Below are positions 38,589 to 47,376 of a DNA stretch of 64,000 nt, piece by piece (the stretch's first letter is position 1; each line of letters opens with the position of its first letter). The notes beneath the pieces were generated by a model. That model made no database searches, was not told the DNA's origin, and saw nothing but the letters and a program-made list of their open reading frames with translations. The translations under genes were made by a program, and so were the position numbers. Origin of the DNA: Mesorhizobium loti CJ3sym (GTDB lineage: Bacteria; Pseudomonadota; Alphaproteobacteria; Rhizobiales; Rhizobiaceae); the NCBI RefSeq assembly GCF_000472785.1, contig NZ_AXAL01000012.1:62001-126000 (forward strand). The letters run 5' to 3'.

Positions 38589-39554
38589 TTGGCCGACACC
38601 CACGATCATAGCGCGCATGACCATGATGGCGCCGGCCATGTGCATGGCTCGACCGACAAGAAGCGCGTGCTGATCGCGGCCTGCCTGACGGCGGGCTTCA
38701 TGGTGGCGGAGGCGCTTGGCGGTCTCTTCACCGGGTCGCTGGCGCTGCTGGCCGATGCCGGTCACATGCTTGCCGACGCGATCGCGCTCGGCCTTGCCTG
38801 GTATGCTTTCCATCTTGCGGGACGGCCGGCGACCGGCCGCCTCACCTATGGCTTTGGCCGGGTCAAGACCTTGGTGGCCTATACCAACGGCGTTGCGATC
38901 TTCATCATCGCGCTGTGGATCGTCTATGAAGCCTGGGGACGTCTTGAAGCGCCGGCGCCGGTGCTGGGCGGACCGATGCTGGTGGTGGCGATCCTCGGCC
39001 TGCTGGTCAATATCGGCTCGTTCCTGGTGCTGCATGGCGGCGACCACGAAAGCCTGAACATGCGCGGCGCCATCCTGCATGTGCTTGGCGACCTGCTTGG
39101 CTCGGCGGCGGCAATCGTGGCCGCACTGGTGATCCTTGCCACCGGCTGGACGCCAATCGACCCGATCCTGTCGGTGCTGGTCTCGCTGCTGATCCTGTCG
39201 ACGGCCTGGTCGCTGATGCGCGCCGCGGCCCATGTCCTGCTCGAGGGCGTGCCGCCAAGCCTCGACCGCGACCTGGTCGCCAAGGACCTGGAAACGACGG
39301 TTACTGGCGTGCGCGAGATACACCACATGCATGTCTGGTCGATTGACGGCTCAAGCAACATGGCGACGCTGCATGCCTGCCTCGACGAGGGCGTCGATGC
39401 GCATCAGGCAGTCAGCGCCATCAAGAAGCGGCTTGCCAGCGAGCACGGCATCAGCCATGCCACCGTGGAACCGGAATTCGACCAATGCGCCGATGACGGC
39501 GACGACCATGAGCATGAGCATGATGCGGCTGCGCATCACGGCCACCATCATTAG
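38589..39554 (+). CDS. Cation diffusion facilitator (CDF) metal exporter
   Basis: 321 residues. Six membrane helices. Helices II and V carry the metal-site motifs (LLADAGHMLADAIALGLAW and LHVLGDLLGSAAAIVAALV), the CzcD/ZitB pattern for Zn(II), Co(II) or Cd(II). The N-terminus (HDHSAHDHDG) and the C-terminus (HEHEHDAAAHHGHHH) are His-rich and probably bind metal in the cytoplasm. The start is a TTG at 38589 with CAGGAG six bases before it. No metal-responsive regulator is adjacent. Confidence 0.92.
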   Translation: MADTHDHSAHDHDGAGHVHGSTDKKRVLIAACLTAGFMVAEALGGLFTGSLALLADAGHMLADAIALGLAWYAFHLAGRPATGRLTYGFGRVKTLVAYTNGVAIFIIALWIVYEAWGRLEAPAPVLGGPMLVVAILGLLVNIGSFLVLHGGDHESLNMRGAILHVLGDLLGSAAAIVAALVILATGWTPIDPILSVLVSLLILSTAWSLMRAAAHVLLEGVPPSLDRDLVAKDLETTVTGVREIHHMHVWSIDGSSNMATLHACLDEGVDAHQAVSAIKKRLASEHGISHATVEPEFDQCADDGDDHEHEHDAAAHHGHHH

Positions 39555-39643
39555 GCCCGATCGATGACCATTGATCGGACCTGCCTCAGGAGTTCTCCAG
39601 CTTTGAAACCCAACCCGATGAACGACCGCCGCCCCGGTGCGGC

Positions 39644-39856
39644 ATGATGGACCGCGAGACGCGCAATGCGGCCATCGCGGCGGTCTGGATCATGCTGCTG
39701 TTCGGCATTGCCGCATTCTACCTGCCGACCGTGATGCTGGCACTCGGCAGTTTTTCGACCGTGCTGGCGGGTATCTTCGGCATTGTCTTCGTGCTGGCGT
39801 TTTTCCTCGTGTTCTGGCTGCGCGCGCGCACCCAGCGCAAAAATCAGGGCAAGTAA
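39644..39856 (+). CDS. Small two-helix membrane protein
   Basis: 70 residues. Two hydrophobic segments (about 9-33 and 37-58) and a basic tail RARTQRKNQGK, giving an inside-facing C-terminus. Start could be either of the two adjacent ATGs; the ribosome site is weak. Ends 12 bp before the denD-like gene, so it is probably co-transcribed. Function unknown. Confidence 0.6.
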   Translation: MMDRETRNAAIAAVWIMLLFGIAAFYLPTVMLALGSFSTVLAGIFGIVFVLAFFLVFWLRARTQRKNQGK

Positions 39857-39868
39857 GGAATATCTGAC

Positions 39869-40846
39869 ATGCGCATTCTGATCACTGGCGCCGCAGGCAT
39901 GGTCGGCCGCAAACTCATCGCCCGGCTGGCCAAGGACGGCACGCTGCGTGGGGCGAAGATCACCGCGCTCGATTTGCATGACATCGTGCCGCCGCAGGCG
40001 CCGGCCATGGACGGCGTCAGCGTCAGCATTCACACCGGCGACCTCGCCGAGGCAAATGCGGCTGAAAGCCTGGTCGCGTCACGCCCCGATGTCGTCTTCC
40101 ATCTCGCCGGCATCGTGTCGGGCGAGGCGGAAGCGAATTTCGATCTCGGCTACCGCGTCAATCTCGACAGCACGCGCGCCCTGTTCGATGCCATAAGGCT
40201 GGCCGGCTTTGCGCCGCGCGTGGTCTTCACCTCGTCGATCGCGGTGTTCGGCGCGCCGTTCCCGGATGTCATCCCGGATGAATTCCATCCGACACCGCTG
40301 ACCTCCTATGGCACGCAGAAGCAGATGAGCGAGGCGCTGCTGGCCGACTATTCCAGGCGCGGCTTCTTCGACGGCATCGGCATCCGGCTGCCGACGATCT
40401 GCGTGCGGCCCGGCAAGCCAAACAAGGCGGCCTCCGGCTTCTTCTCCGGCATCATCCGCGAACCGTTGAGCGGCCATGAGGCGATCCTGCCGGTGTCGCG
40501 CTCGGTCGTGCACACCCATGCCAGCCCGCGCTCGGCGGTGAATTTTCTGATCCATGCAGCCGGGATCGACGGCGCCGCCGTCGGGCCGCGCCGCAATCTG
40601 ACTATGCCGGGTGTCGCCGTCACCGTCGGCGAGCAGATCGAGGCGCTGGAGCGCATTGCCGGGCCGAATGCGGTAAGCCTGATCCGCGAGGAGCCGGACG
40701 AGACGATCTGGGCAATCGTCAAAGGCTGGCCGACCCGGTTCGAAGCGCGACGGTCAAGGGATCTTGGCTTCAGCGCCGAGAAAAGCTTTGACGAGATCAT
40801 CCGCGCGCATATCGAGGATGAGCTGGGTGGCAAGATTCCCAGTTAG
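39869..40846 (+). CDS. denD: NAD-dependent epimerase/dehydratase, D-erythronate dehydrogenase-like
   Basis: 325 residues. Extended SDR: NAD motif TGAAGMVGRKL near 6-16, FHLAGIVSGEAEANFD, catalytic Ser in FTSSIAVFG and YGTQK (YxxxK). The sequence course (RLPTICVRPGKPNKAASGFF, VVHTHASPRSAV) fits the DenD family, which oxidises D-erythronate in C4 acid sugar use. No denA or denB-type genes are beside it, so the symbol is by resemblance. Start ATG with GGAA upstream. Confidence 0.83.
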   Translation: MRILITGAAGMVGRKLIARLAKDGTLRGAKITALDLHDIVPPQAPAMDGVSVSIHTGDLAEANAAESLVASRPDVVFHLAGIVSGEAEANFDLGYRVNLDSTRALFDAIRLAGFAPRVVFTSSIAVFGAPFPDVIPDEFHPTPLTSYGTQKQMSEALLADYSRRGFFDGIGIRLPTICVRPGKPNKAASGFFSGIIREPLSGHEAILPVSRSVVHTHASPRSAVNFLIHAAGIDGAAVGPRRNLTMPGVAVTVGEQIEALERIAGPNAVSLIREEPDETIWAIVKGWPTRFEARRSRDLGFSAEKSFDEIIRAHIEDELGGKIPS

Positions 40847-40887
40847 AGGTCTGTGGAGCCCACCCGTTTGATCGGGATGGGCCAGGC

Positions 40888-42111
40888 CTAGACGCTGCCC
40901 GTCAGGCTCGCCGACAGCAGCAACAATCCGAACAGGAAGACGAAGGCGGCGCCGCCGATCTCGACGATCGAGTGGATGCGATTGCCCATGCGGCCGTCGC
41001 CGGCGAAATACACGGCCCAGTTCTTGGCTGTTACGGCAAGCGTTGCCAGCGCCGAGACGGTGATGGCGGTGCCCAGCGACATCGCCAGCACCGACAGCAG
41101 GCCGCCGAGCCAGAGCCCGTTGAGCAGCGCGAAGCTGAGCACGATCAACGCGCCGGAGCAGGGGCGGATGCCGACGGCTGCGACCGCCGACCAGGCGGTG
41201 CGCCAGTCGAAGCGATCGCCCGACAGCAGCGCCGGATCCGGCGCATGCGAATGGCCGCAGGTTTCGCAGACCTCGCCATCTGCATGATCGTGATGCGCAT
41301 GGTCATGTGCGCCGTGATCATGGGGGGCATGATCATGTGCAGCATGATCGTGGTGGTGATCATGTGCGCCATGGTCGTGATGATCGTGCGAATGGTCATG
41401 CACATGGTCGTCATGAACCTGCAGCGCATGCGAATGGGCATGCGCCGAATGGTTGTGGGCTGCGTGCGAATGGCCAGCGTGGGAATGACCCGCATGAGAA
41501 TGACCGGCATGGGCCGCCGACAGGCTGTAGGCGGGAGCCCTGCCAAACAGGCGCAGAACGGACGGGCCGAGTTTGCGCCATAAGAGCCAGGCGCCGAACA
41601 GCGTGACGAGGGCAAAGCTCATGATCTCCATGAACCAGGCCGCGTCGGTCATCGAGATGGTGGTGCCGCGCAGGACGAAATAGGCGAGCAGCATGACAAC
41701 GATCGCCGTCAGGCCCTGCAGCAGGGCCGAGACGAAGGACAACAGGATGCCGCGCCGCAGCGCCACTTCATTGGCGACCATGTAGGACGAGATCACCGCC
41801 TTGCCGTGGCCGGGGCCGGCGGCATGGAAAATGCCGTAAGCGAAGGACAGGCCGATGAGGATCCAGATCTTGCCGCCATCCTGGCGCATCGCCTTCATGG
41901 CGCCGGCAAGGGCGCGGTAGAATTCCTGCTGCCGCAGGTTGATCCACATCAGGATGTGGGCGAACGGACCGGTGGTTGGCGCCATGCCGTCATTGACGCC
42001 GATGCCGAGCGAGGATTGGGCGTGCGCGGCGTTGGCGAAATGCATCGCGGCAAAGGTGAGGGCCAACAGGCCGAGTGCCAAACGCAGGGACGGTTTCGTC
42101 ACCGGGGTCAT
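40888..42111 (-). CDS. Nickel/cobalt transporter, NicO/RcnA-like, with long His-rich loop
   Basis: 407 residues. Signal-like N-terminus (about 10-32), six membrane helices, first-helix motif FHAAGPGHGKAVISSYMV that marks NicO proteins. A cytoplasmic or periplasmic loop (about 200-275) is dominated by His, Asp and Ala (HAGHSHAGHSHAGHSH, then many HDH repeats), a probable metal buffer. Uptake or export of Ni/Co cannot be told apart by sequence. Start overlaps the upstream DUF1007 stop (ATGA), so the two are coupled. Confidence 0.9.
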   Translation of the reverse strand: MTPVTKPSLRLALGLLALTFAAMHFANAAHAQSSLGIGVNDGMAPTTGPFAHILMWINLRQQEFYRALAGAMKAMRQDGGKIWILIGLSFAYGIFHAAGPGHGKAVISSYMVANEVALRRGILLSFVSALLQGLTAIVVMLLAYFVLRGTTISMTDAAWFMEIMSFALVTLFGAWLLWRKLGPSVLRLFGRAPAYSLSAAHAGHSHAGHSHAGHSHAAHNHSAHAHSHALQVHDDHVHDHSHDHHDHGAHDHHHDHAAHDHAPHDHGAHDHAHHDHADGEVCETCGHSHAPDPALLSGDRFDWRTAWSAVAAVGIRPCSGALIVLSFALLNGLWLGGLLSVLAMSLGTAITVSALATLAVTAKNWAVYFAGDGRMGNRIHSIVEIGGAAFVFLFGLLLLSASLTGSV

Positions 42112-42776
42112 CCTTCTGGCTGACAGGTCAGTTCGAGCTTGGTGGCAAAGATCTTGCTCATGTCTGTGCCCGTCGGGTCGTTGAAGAAGGCATCCGTCAG
42201 GGTCTTCTGGTTTTCCTTGATGGCCTCATCCGGGTCCGGACGGATGACCTTGCTGGTGCAATTCGATGGCAGGCCTTCGACCGTGATGTTGGAATCCTCG
42301 GTGAAGTCGATCGCCGTGTAGAAGGTCGGGTCATAGACGCCGATGTCGATCGTGCCGGTCAGCTTGATCGGCACCTTGGGTTCGGATTCGAACAGAATGA
42401 TCAACTGGTCGTTGTCGAAATTGGCCATCAAATGCGGCGGAGGCGTCATCGTCACGTCCTTGCCGTTTTGCGTGACGAGCTGGAAATAGTTGAACTCGGC
42501 CAGCGAGGCATGAACGGTGTCGGCGACATCCTTCAGCTCCTTGTCGTCAAGCTTCAGGTCGGAGTTCTTGTCGAACTCCATCATCACCGTACTCGAAAAC
42601 AGGTCGTCGAAGCGCCAGAGATGGCGCAGCGCTTTCACACTTTGGTGATCCGGGGAGAGGATCACGTCGAGGCGGGCCTCGGCGAAGACGTGTGGATGCA
42701 CGTAAGCAGGTTCCGTGGCGGCGAAAACCGCCGCCAGGGCCGAAGCCAGCATGATTGCGTGCCGTTTCAGGTGCAT
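42108..42776 (-). CDS. DUF1007 family periplasmic protein
   Basis: 222 residues. Signal peptide (about 1-28, HAIMLASALAAVFAATEPAYV) followed by PHVFAEARLDV, the family's usual HPH start. Calcium-like acidic segment DKNSDLKLDDKELKD near 70-85 resembles an EF-hand. DUF1007 proteins occur next to NicO-type transporters and zinc or nickel uptake genes; here the NicO gene overlaps its stop by four bases. ATG at 42776 is chosen where the signal peptide begins; the longer frame upstream is antisense to other sequence. Confidence 0.87.
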   Translation of the reverse strand: MHLKRHAIMLASALAAVFAATEPAYVHPHVFAEARLDVILSPDHQSVKALRHLWRFDDLFSSTVMMEFDKNSDLKLDDKELKDVADTVHASLAEFNYFQLVTQNGKDVTMTPPPHLMANFDNDQLIILFESEPKVPIKLTGTIDIGVYDPTFYTAIDFTEDSNITVEGLPSNCTSKVIRPDPDEAIKENQKTLTDAFFNDPTGTDMSKIFATKLELTCQPEG

Positions 42777-42865
42777 TCCCGGTCGCGATTCCCTTGGGCC
42801 TCGGAGAGATATCGAGAGGAACCAGAAAGGGGGCGAAATTGGGACCGGGACATGGCTGGAACAGG

Positions 42866-43765
42866 TCAAGCGACCTCGCGCGTCCTGAACCATTGCACCA
42901 GGAAGTCGACGAAAACACGGACCTTGGCCGGCAGATAGCGGCGGTGCGGGTAGACGGCGAAGATGCCGCCGCCGGACAGGATGCGGTCGTCGAGCACCGT
43001 CACCAGCGCACCACTCTTGAGATCGGGCGCCGCGATGAAATCCGGCAGGATGCAAAATCCAAGGCCCGCCACGGAAGCAGCGCGTGCCGCCATCGGGCTG
43101 TTGACCTCGATCGGACCCGACACGGCGACGCTCAGCTGATCGTTGTTGTCGCCCTTGAACGCCCAGTTGTTCAGCCCGCGGCCATTGGTGTCGACGATAC
43201 AGGGCATGTGGCCGAGGTCCTGCGGCCGTGTCGGCATGCCGTGCTTGGCGATCAGTTCAGGAGAAGCGCAAAGCTTGATCGAGAATGGCGCCAGCCGCCT
43301 GGCGATCAGCGACGAATTCTCCAGCCGCGAGATGCGCACCGCGAGGTCGAAACCTTCCTCGACTAGGTCGACGAAGCGGTCGTCGAGCTGGATGTCGAGC
43401 ACGATGTCGGGATGCTGCTTGGCGAAGTCGATCAGCGACTGGCCGATCGGTGCGTCGGCGAAGGTGCGCGGCGCCGACAGCTTGATCCGGCCGCGCACGT
43501 CGCCGGAGGATTCGCGCACCGCATCGGCCAGGCTGTCGACCTCACGCACGATCTCCGAGGCGCGCCGGTAATAGGTGTGGCCGGCCTCGGTCATCGAGAA
43601 CTGGCGCGTGGTGCGGTTGAGCAGCAGCGCGCCGAGCTCATCTTCCAGTTCGCGCACATACTTTGACAGCAACGCCTTGGAGCGGCCGATCTTGCGCGCT
43701 GCCGCCGAAAAGCCCTCGGCCTCGACGACGTCGATGAAGGCGCGCATGCGGGTCAGTGTGTCCAT
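42866..43765 (-). CDS. LysR family transcriptional regulator
   Basis: 299 residues. N-terminal winged HTH (about 1-60; FIDVVEAEGFSAAARKIGRS, LLLNRTTRQFSMTEAGHTYY) and a periplasmic-binding-type effector domain (about 90-295). It belongs to the CrgA-like subgroup. The amidase gene ends 3 bp upstream on the same strand, so the two form an operon and the amidase is a possible target, though the promoter lies upstream of the amidase. Confidence 0.92.
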   Translation of the reverse strand: MDTLTRMRAFIDVVEAEGFSAAARKIGRSKALLSKYVRELEDELGALLLNRTTRQFSMTEAGHTYYRRASEIVREVDSLADAVRESSGDVRGRIKLSAPRTFADAPIGQSLIDFAKQHPDIVLDIQLDDRFVDLVEEGFDLAVRISRLENSSLIARRLAPFSIKLCASPELIAKHGMPTRPQDLGHMPCIVDTNGRGLNNWAFKGDNNDQLSVAVSGPIEVNSPMAARAASVAGLGFCILPDFIAAPDLKSGALVTVLDDRILSGGGIFAVYPHRRYLPAKVRVFVDFLVQWFRTREVA

Positions 43766-43768
43766 GGT

Positions 43769-44962
43769 TCAGGCCTTTGCTGCGTCGAGAAGTCTTCGGC
43801 CGAGCCGTATCAGGGCAATGTCGCTGCCGGAAGGGCCAAGCAGCGACAGGCCGAACGGTGCGCCGGCGACCGAACCGATGGGCAAGGTGATCTGTGGAAA
43901 ACCGGAGAGCCCGGCCAGGCACAGAAGATGCAGGGCCCGCTCGCGATAGGCCTGGAACTGTTCCGGCGTACTGTCGAGATAGGGTGCTGGGCCCGGCACC
44001 GTCGGCAGGACAAGGACGCCGTCCCTGCCGAGCAAGGCGCTCAGTTCGCCGCGAAAGGTCAGGCGACGAACCTTTTCGGCTTGCACTGTGCGGTCATCGA
44101 CGGCACGGCCAAAGCCGAAACGCTCCTCGACGCCGGGGCCAAGGTCGCGCTCGCCGCTGGTGATCCATTCGCCGTGCACGCCCCAGGCCTCCCTGGCCTG
44201 CAACCGGCGAAAGCACCAGTAGAGTTCATCAGGAGAAGAGCTGAAGCGTGTCGTTGGTGTTGCCAGTGCGCCGCAAACCCTACCTGCCAGCGCCTTCATC
44301 CCGGCATATTCGGCAAGGGCGGGGCGAGCGACCATCTCGTCCAGCCAGGTGATCGACAGGGGGCGGTCGAGGGCGTGCTGGTGCGGGTCGCGGCCAAGCA
44401 GCAGCTTGCCGACGGTCTCGTAGGTCTCGATGTCGTCGGCGAACCAGCCGAACGTGTCGAAGCTCGGCGCCAGCTTCATGGCTCCATCAAGCGAAATGCG
44501 GCCATGCGTGGTGCGCAGGCCAATCAGCCCGCAAAAGCTCGCCGGCGCGCGGATCGAGCCGCCCGTGTCGGAGCCGGTAGCAATGTCTGCCAGCCTGCCC
44601 GCGACCGCCGCCGCAGATCCGGAAGACGAGCCGCCGGTGACGCGGTCTGGTGCCGCCGGGTTCAGCGGAAACGGAAAATGCGCGTTCTGGCCATACAGCG
44701 CAAAGGCAAGCTCGTCGGTCTGTGTCTTGCCGACAAAGCGCGCGCCGGCATCGAGAATCATCTGCACGGCGGGTGCGGTGCGCGAGGCGGCATGGCTTTC
44801 GGCGAATTTCACAGGATTGCCGCAACCGGTGCGGTAGCCGGCAACGTCATAGATGTCCTTGACTGCGAGGCGCAGGCCGGCGAGCGGGCCGAGCTCGGCA
44901 TGTGCCACCGGCATCTGGCGAAGATCGAGAAAGGCGTTGAAGGGGCCGTGCGTGCCTGTCAT
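43769..44962 (-). CDS. Amidase signature family hydrolase
   Basis: 397 residues, shorter than most amidases (450-500). Ser-cisSer-Lys triad is visible: Lys in LAVKDIYDV, cis-Ser in TGGSSSGSAAAVAG, nucleophile Ser in GSDTGGSIRAPASFCG. Substrate unknown. The ATG at 44962 gives the usual N-terminus; the frame stays open 93 codons upstream into the intergenic region, which is not homologous to anything I recognise. Followed directly by a LysR gene. Confidence 0.88.
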   Translation of the reverse strand: MTGTHGPFNAFLDLRQMPVAHAELGPLAGLRLAVKDIYDVAGYRTGCGNPVKFAESHAASRTAPAVQMILDAGARFVGKTQTDELAFALYGQNAHFPFPLNPAAPDRVTGGSSSGSAAAVAGRLADIATGSDTGGSIRAPASFCGLIGLRTTHGRISLDGAMKLAPSFDTFGWFADDIETYETVGKLLLGRDPHQHALDRPLSITWLDEMVARPALAEYAGMKALAGRVCGALATPTTRFSSSPDELYWCFRRLQAREAWGVHGEWITSGERDLGPGVEERFGFGRAVDDRTVQAEKVRRLTFRGELSALLGRDGVLVLPTVPGPAPYLDSTPEQFQAYRERALHLLCLAGLSGFPQITLPIGSVAGAPFGLSLLGPSGSDIALIRLGRRLLDAAKA

Positions 44963-45241
44963 CGTTCGATATCCGAATACGGTTGTGCCTACATTGTTCG
45001 ATGCCAGAAATTTTACAACCGGAGATACGATTTTTATTGATTGTGACGGCAACCAGCCATATATCGCGCTTGCCCAAAGTCGCACGTGCCTGTGGGTGTC
45101 CGCCGATCCTCGAATGGTGAGGGAAATCGGTAAGGTAACTGGAGCCAACCCCTCCAGTCGGTCTAGCGGCCAACCGCCAGCCCGAGGACACCTTGAAGCA
45201 ACGACGGTGCGGGCCTTTCTGGTTCTCTTCCGGTTGTCCAA
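44963..45241. other. Divergent intergenic region, amidase side
   Basis: About 280 bp without a gene between the amidase start and the ornithine decarboxylase leader. AT-rich part near 44985-45045 (e.g. TTTTTATTGATTG) probably holds the amidase promoter. No palindrome of note seen. Confidence 0.4.
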
Positions 45242-45503
45242 AGACCGGGGTTACTAAAGAGGCACACCTTCATTGCCGGCAGTGCGGAACGGGGTTCTCC
45301 CAATCCAAGCCAAGGCAGACAAAGCGAACCGAAGCCGGGCAAGGCCAAGGTTCATCGCCGCGAGACGGCGCTTCATGGTTCCGGGGTCTCCACCGGCTGG
45401 TTCCATGGATTTCCGTCCCGCCTTTGTTTGACCGCGTGTTCGCGAGGCCGACAGCCCGCGTACGCACCCTTGTGCGCGCCGAAAGGCGTGTTGGAGAATT
45501 CCG
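45242..45503 (+). promoter_or_regulatory. Long structured leader of the ornithine decarboxylase gene (speF-type element candidate)
   Basis: The 260 bases before the start codon hold several stem candidates: GAACC...GGTTC (45327-45351), GCCG/CGGC around 45356-45368, CCGG/CCGG near 45380-45400 and CGCAC/GTGCG near 45463-45477. Alphaproteobacterial ornithine decarboxylase genes are known to carry the speF leader RNA, a proposed cis element; position and gene fit, but I could not align it to the covariance model. No tract of T typical of a terminator is seen before the start codon. Confidence 0.4.
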
Positions 45504-46637
45504 ATGGCTACACAGCGCATCCTCGACTTCCTCGCCACCCGACGTCCGTCCGGCCCCTGCCTCGTCGTCGACCTCGATGTCGTGCGCGACAATTTCCGCG
45601 CCTTCGAGAAGGCGCTGCCCGATTCCAAGATCTACTATGCGGTGAAAGCAAACCCGGCGCCGGAAATCCTGCGCCTGCTTGCTGCGATGGGCTCGTCCTT
45701 CGACACCGCTTCCGTTGCCGAAGTCGAGATGGCGATGGACGCCGGTGCGCCCGCGGACCGCATCTCCTTCGGCAACACCATCAAGAAGGAGCGTGACATT
45801 GCACGCGCCTACCAGCTCGGCATCCGGCTGTTCGCGGTCGATTGCGTCGAAGAGGTCGACAAGATCGCCCGCGTCGCTCCCGGGGCGCGTGTGTTCTGCC
45901 GCGTGCTGACCGACGGTGAAGGTGCCGAATGGCCGCTGTCGCGCAAGTTCGGCTGCGTGCCTGATATGGCTGTCGACGTGCTGCGCCATGCCAAAGGCCT
46001 CGGCCTCGACGCCTATGGCGTGTCGTTCCATGTCGGCTCGCAGCAGACCGACCTGACCGCCTGGGACCGTGCGCTGGCCGACGCCAAGAAGGTGTTTTCG
46101 ACGCTGGCCGAGGAAGGCATCGTCTTGAAGATGGTCAATATGGGCGGCGGTTTCCCGACGCGATACCTGCGTGACGTGCCGGCGGCCCAGGCCTATGGCC
46201 AGGCGATCTTCTCGGCGCTGCGCAAGCATTTCGGCAATGCCATTCCGGAAACCATCATCGAGCCGGGTCGTGGCATGGTCGGCAATGCCGGCGTCATCAA
46301 GTCGGAAGTCGTGCTGATCTCGAAGAAGGCCGCCAACGACAATGTGCGCTGGGTGTTCCTCGACATCGGCAAGTTCGGCGGCCTGGCCGAGACGATGGAC
46401 GAGGCGATCCGCTATCCCCTCGTCACCCGCCATGACGGCACCGAGACCGCGCCTTGCGTGCTCGCCGGCCCGACCTGCGATTCGGCCGACGTGATGTACG
46501 AGAAGACGCCATATCCGCTGCCCTTGTCGCTGACCATCGGCGACGAGGTGCTGATCGAAGGCACCGGCGCCTACACGACCACCTACTCGGCGGTCGCGTT
46601 CAACGGCTTCGAGCCTCTCCGATCCTACGTGATCTGA
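45504..46637 (+). CDS. odc: Type III PLP-dependent decarboxylase, ornithine (or lysine/ornithine) decarboxylase
   Basis: 377 residues, normal for the eukaryotic-type (alanine racemase fold) enzyme of rhizobia. PLP lysine in IYYAVKANPAPE (near 49), HVGSQ for the phosphate region, GGGFP, EPGRGMVGNAG, and the catalytic Cys loop GPTCDSADV. Makes putrescine from ornithine, the substrate of the homospermidine synthase in this window. ATG with TTGGAGAA upstream. A stable hairpin begins at its stop codon. Confidence 0.94.
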   Translation: MATQRILDFLATRRPSGPCLVVDLDVVRDNFRAFEKALPDSKIYYAVKANPAPEILRLLAAMGSSFDTASVAEVEMAMDAGAPADRISFGNTIKKERDIARAYQLGIRLFAVDCVEEVDKIARVAPGARVFCRVLTDGEGAEWPLSRKFGCVPDMAVDVLRHAKGLGLDAYGVSFHVGSQQTDLTAWDRALADAKKVFSTLAEEGIVLKMVNMGGGFPTRYLRDVPAAQAYGQAIFSALRKHFGNAIPETIIEPGRGMVGNAGVIKSEVVLISKKAANDNVRWVFLDIGKFGGLAETMDEAIRYPLVTRHDGTETAPCVLAGPTCDSADVMYEKTPYPLPLSLTIGDEVLIEGTGAYTTTYSAVAFNGFEPLRSYVI

Positions 46638-46661
46638 CGGTTCGAAAGAACCGATCAGATC
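46631..46661 (+). terminator. Strong hairpin overlapping the odc stop codon
   Basis: GATCTGA-CGGTTC pairs with GAACCG-A-TCAGATC: 13 bp with one bulged A, closed by a GAAA tetraloop. The stop TGA is inside the left arm. No T run follows, so it may protect or stop the mRNA rather than act as a standard terminator. Confidence 0.45.
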
Positions 46662-46733
46662 ATCCCAGGTGGGCGCCTGTCGCCCGCTTGGGCTCGCCTG
46701 TGGAACAAGCTCCGCTCGTGAAGGATCGCGGAA

Positions 46734-47303
46734 ATGGAAATGTCAGTTGAAATCGTAGCTCATGCGCCGGCCTTCACAATGGTCGCCGAAACCGTTGCCG
46801 ACGTCGCGGCGCGCGAAGCCTTGCTCGATCGTGCCATGGGGCCGAAGCGCAAGACCAAATCGTCGGAGAAGTTGCGGCGTGGCCGCCGGCCCTCGGAAGG
46901 CCTGGCCTTTGTCGCGCGCGACGCATCGGGCGGCGTCGCCGGCACGGTGCGGCTGTGGGACGTCAGGCTGGGCGAGGGCGGTCCGGCAGCGCTGCTGCTT
47001 GGCCCTCTCGCAGTCGATCCGTCGCTCAAGAATGCCGGCATCGGCTCGGCGCTGATGCGCCATGCCATCGCGGAAGCCGCGCGTCTCGGTCACGCGGCCA
47101 TCCTGCTGGTTGGCGATGCGCCCTATTACGGACGCTTCGGATTCTCGGCCGCCAAAACTGGTTCGCTGGCGATGCCGGGGCCTTATGAGCGCCACCGCCT
47201 GCTGGCGCTGGAACTGGCGGACGGCGCGCTTGATGGCGTGCACGGCACGTTGAAGGCTTCAGGCCGCAAGCTGAAGACACAGGCGCGGACGCTGGCCGCC
47301 TGA
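46734..47303 (+). CDS. GNAT N-acetyltransferase
   Basis: 189 residues. Acetyl-CoA-binding motif A is seen as LAVDPSLKNAGIGSALMRHAI near 90-110, with the following VGDAPYYGRFGFSAAKTG typical of the YhbS-like group. Acceptor unknown; in rhizobia such genes often follow odc, so a polyamine link is possible but only by position. AAGGA lies eight bases before the ATG. Confidence 0.88.
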   Translation: MEMSVEIVAHAPAFTMVAETVADVAAREALLDRAMGPKRKTKSSEKLRRGRRPSEGLAFVARDASGGVAGTVRLWDVRLGEGGPAALLLGPLAVDPSLKNAGIGSALMRHAIAEAARLGHAAILLVGDAPYYGRFGFSAAKTGSLAMPGPYERHRLLALELADGALDGVHGTLKASGRKLKTQARTLAA

Positions 47304-47325
47304 AACCCCTATTGCCGTTCAAATG

Positions 47326-47356
47326 AAAACGCCGCCCCGAAAAGGCGGCGTTTTTT
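47326..47356 (+). terminator. Bidirectional terminator between GNAT and SCP2 genes
   Basis: AAAACGCCGCC pairs with GGCGGCGTTTT around a 7-nt loop, followed by TT. It sits between convergent genes ending at 47303 and 47377 and can serve both. Confidence 0.9.
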
Positions 47357-47376
47357 GTAACATCTAGGCGGGTTGC

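Noticed and set aside
41200..41530. His-codon repeats in the NicO gene as a minisatellite
   Set aside because: They stay in frame and encode the expected metal loop of NicO proteins.
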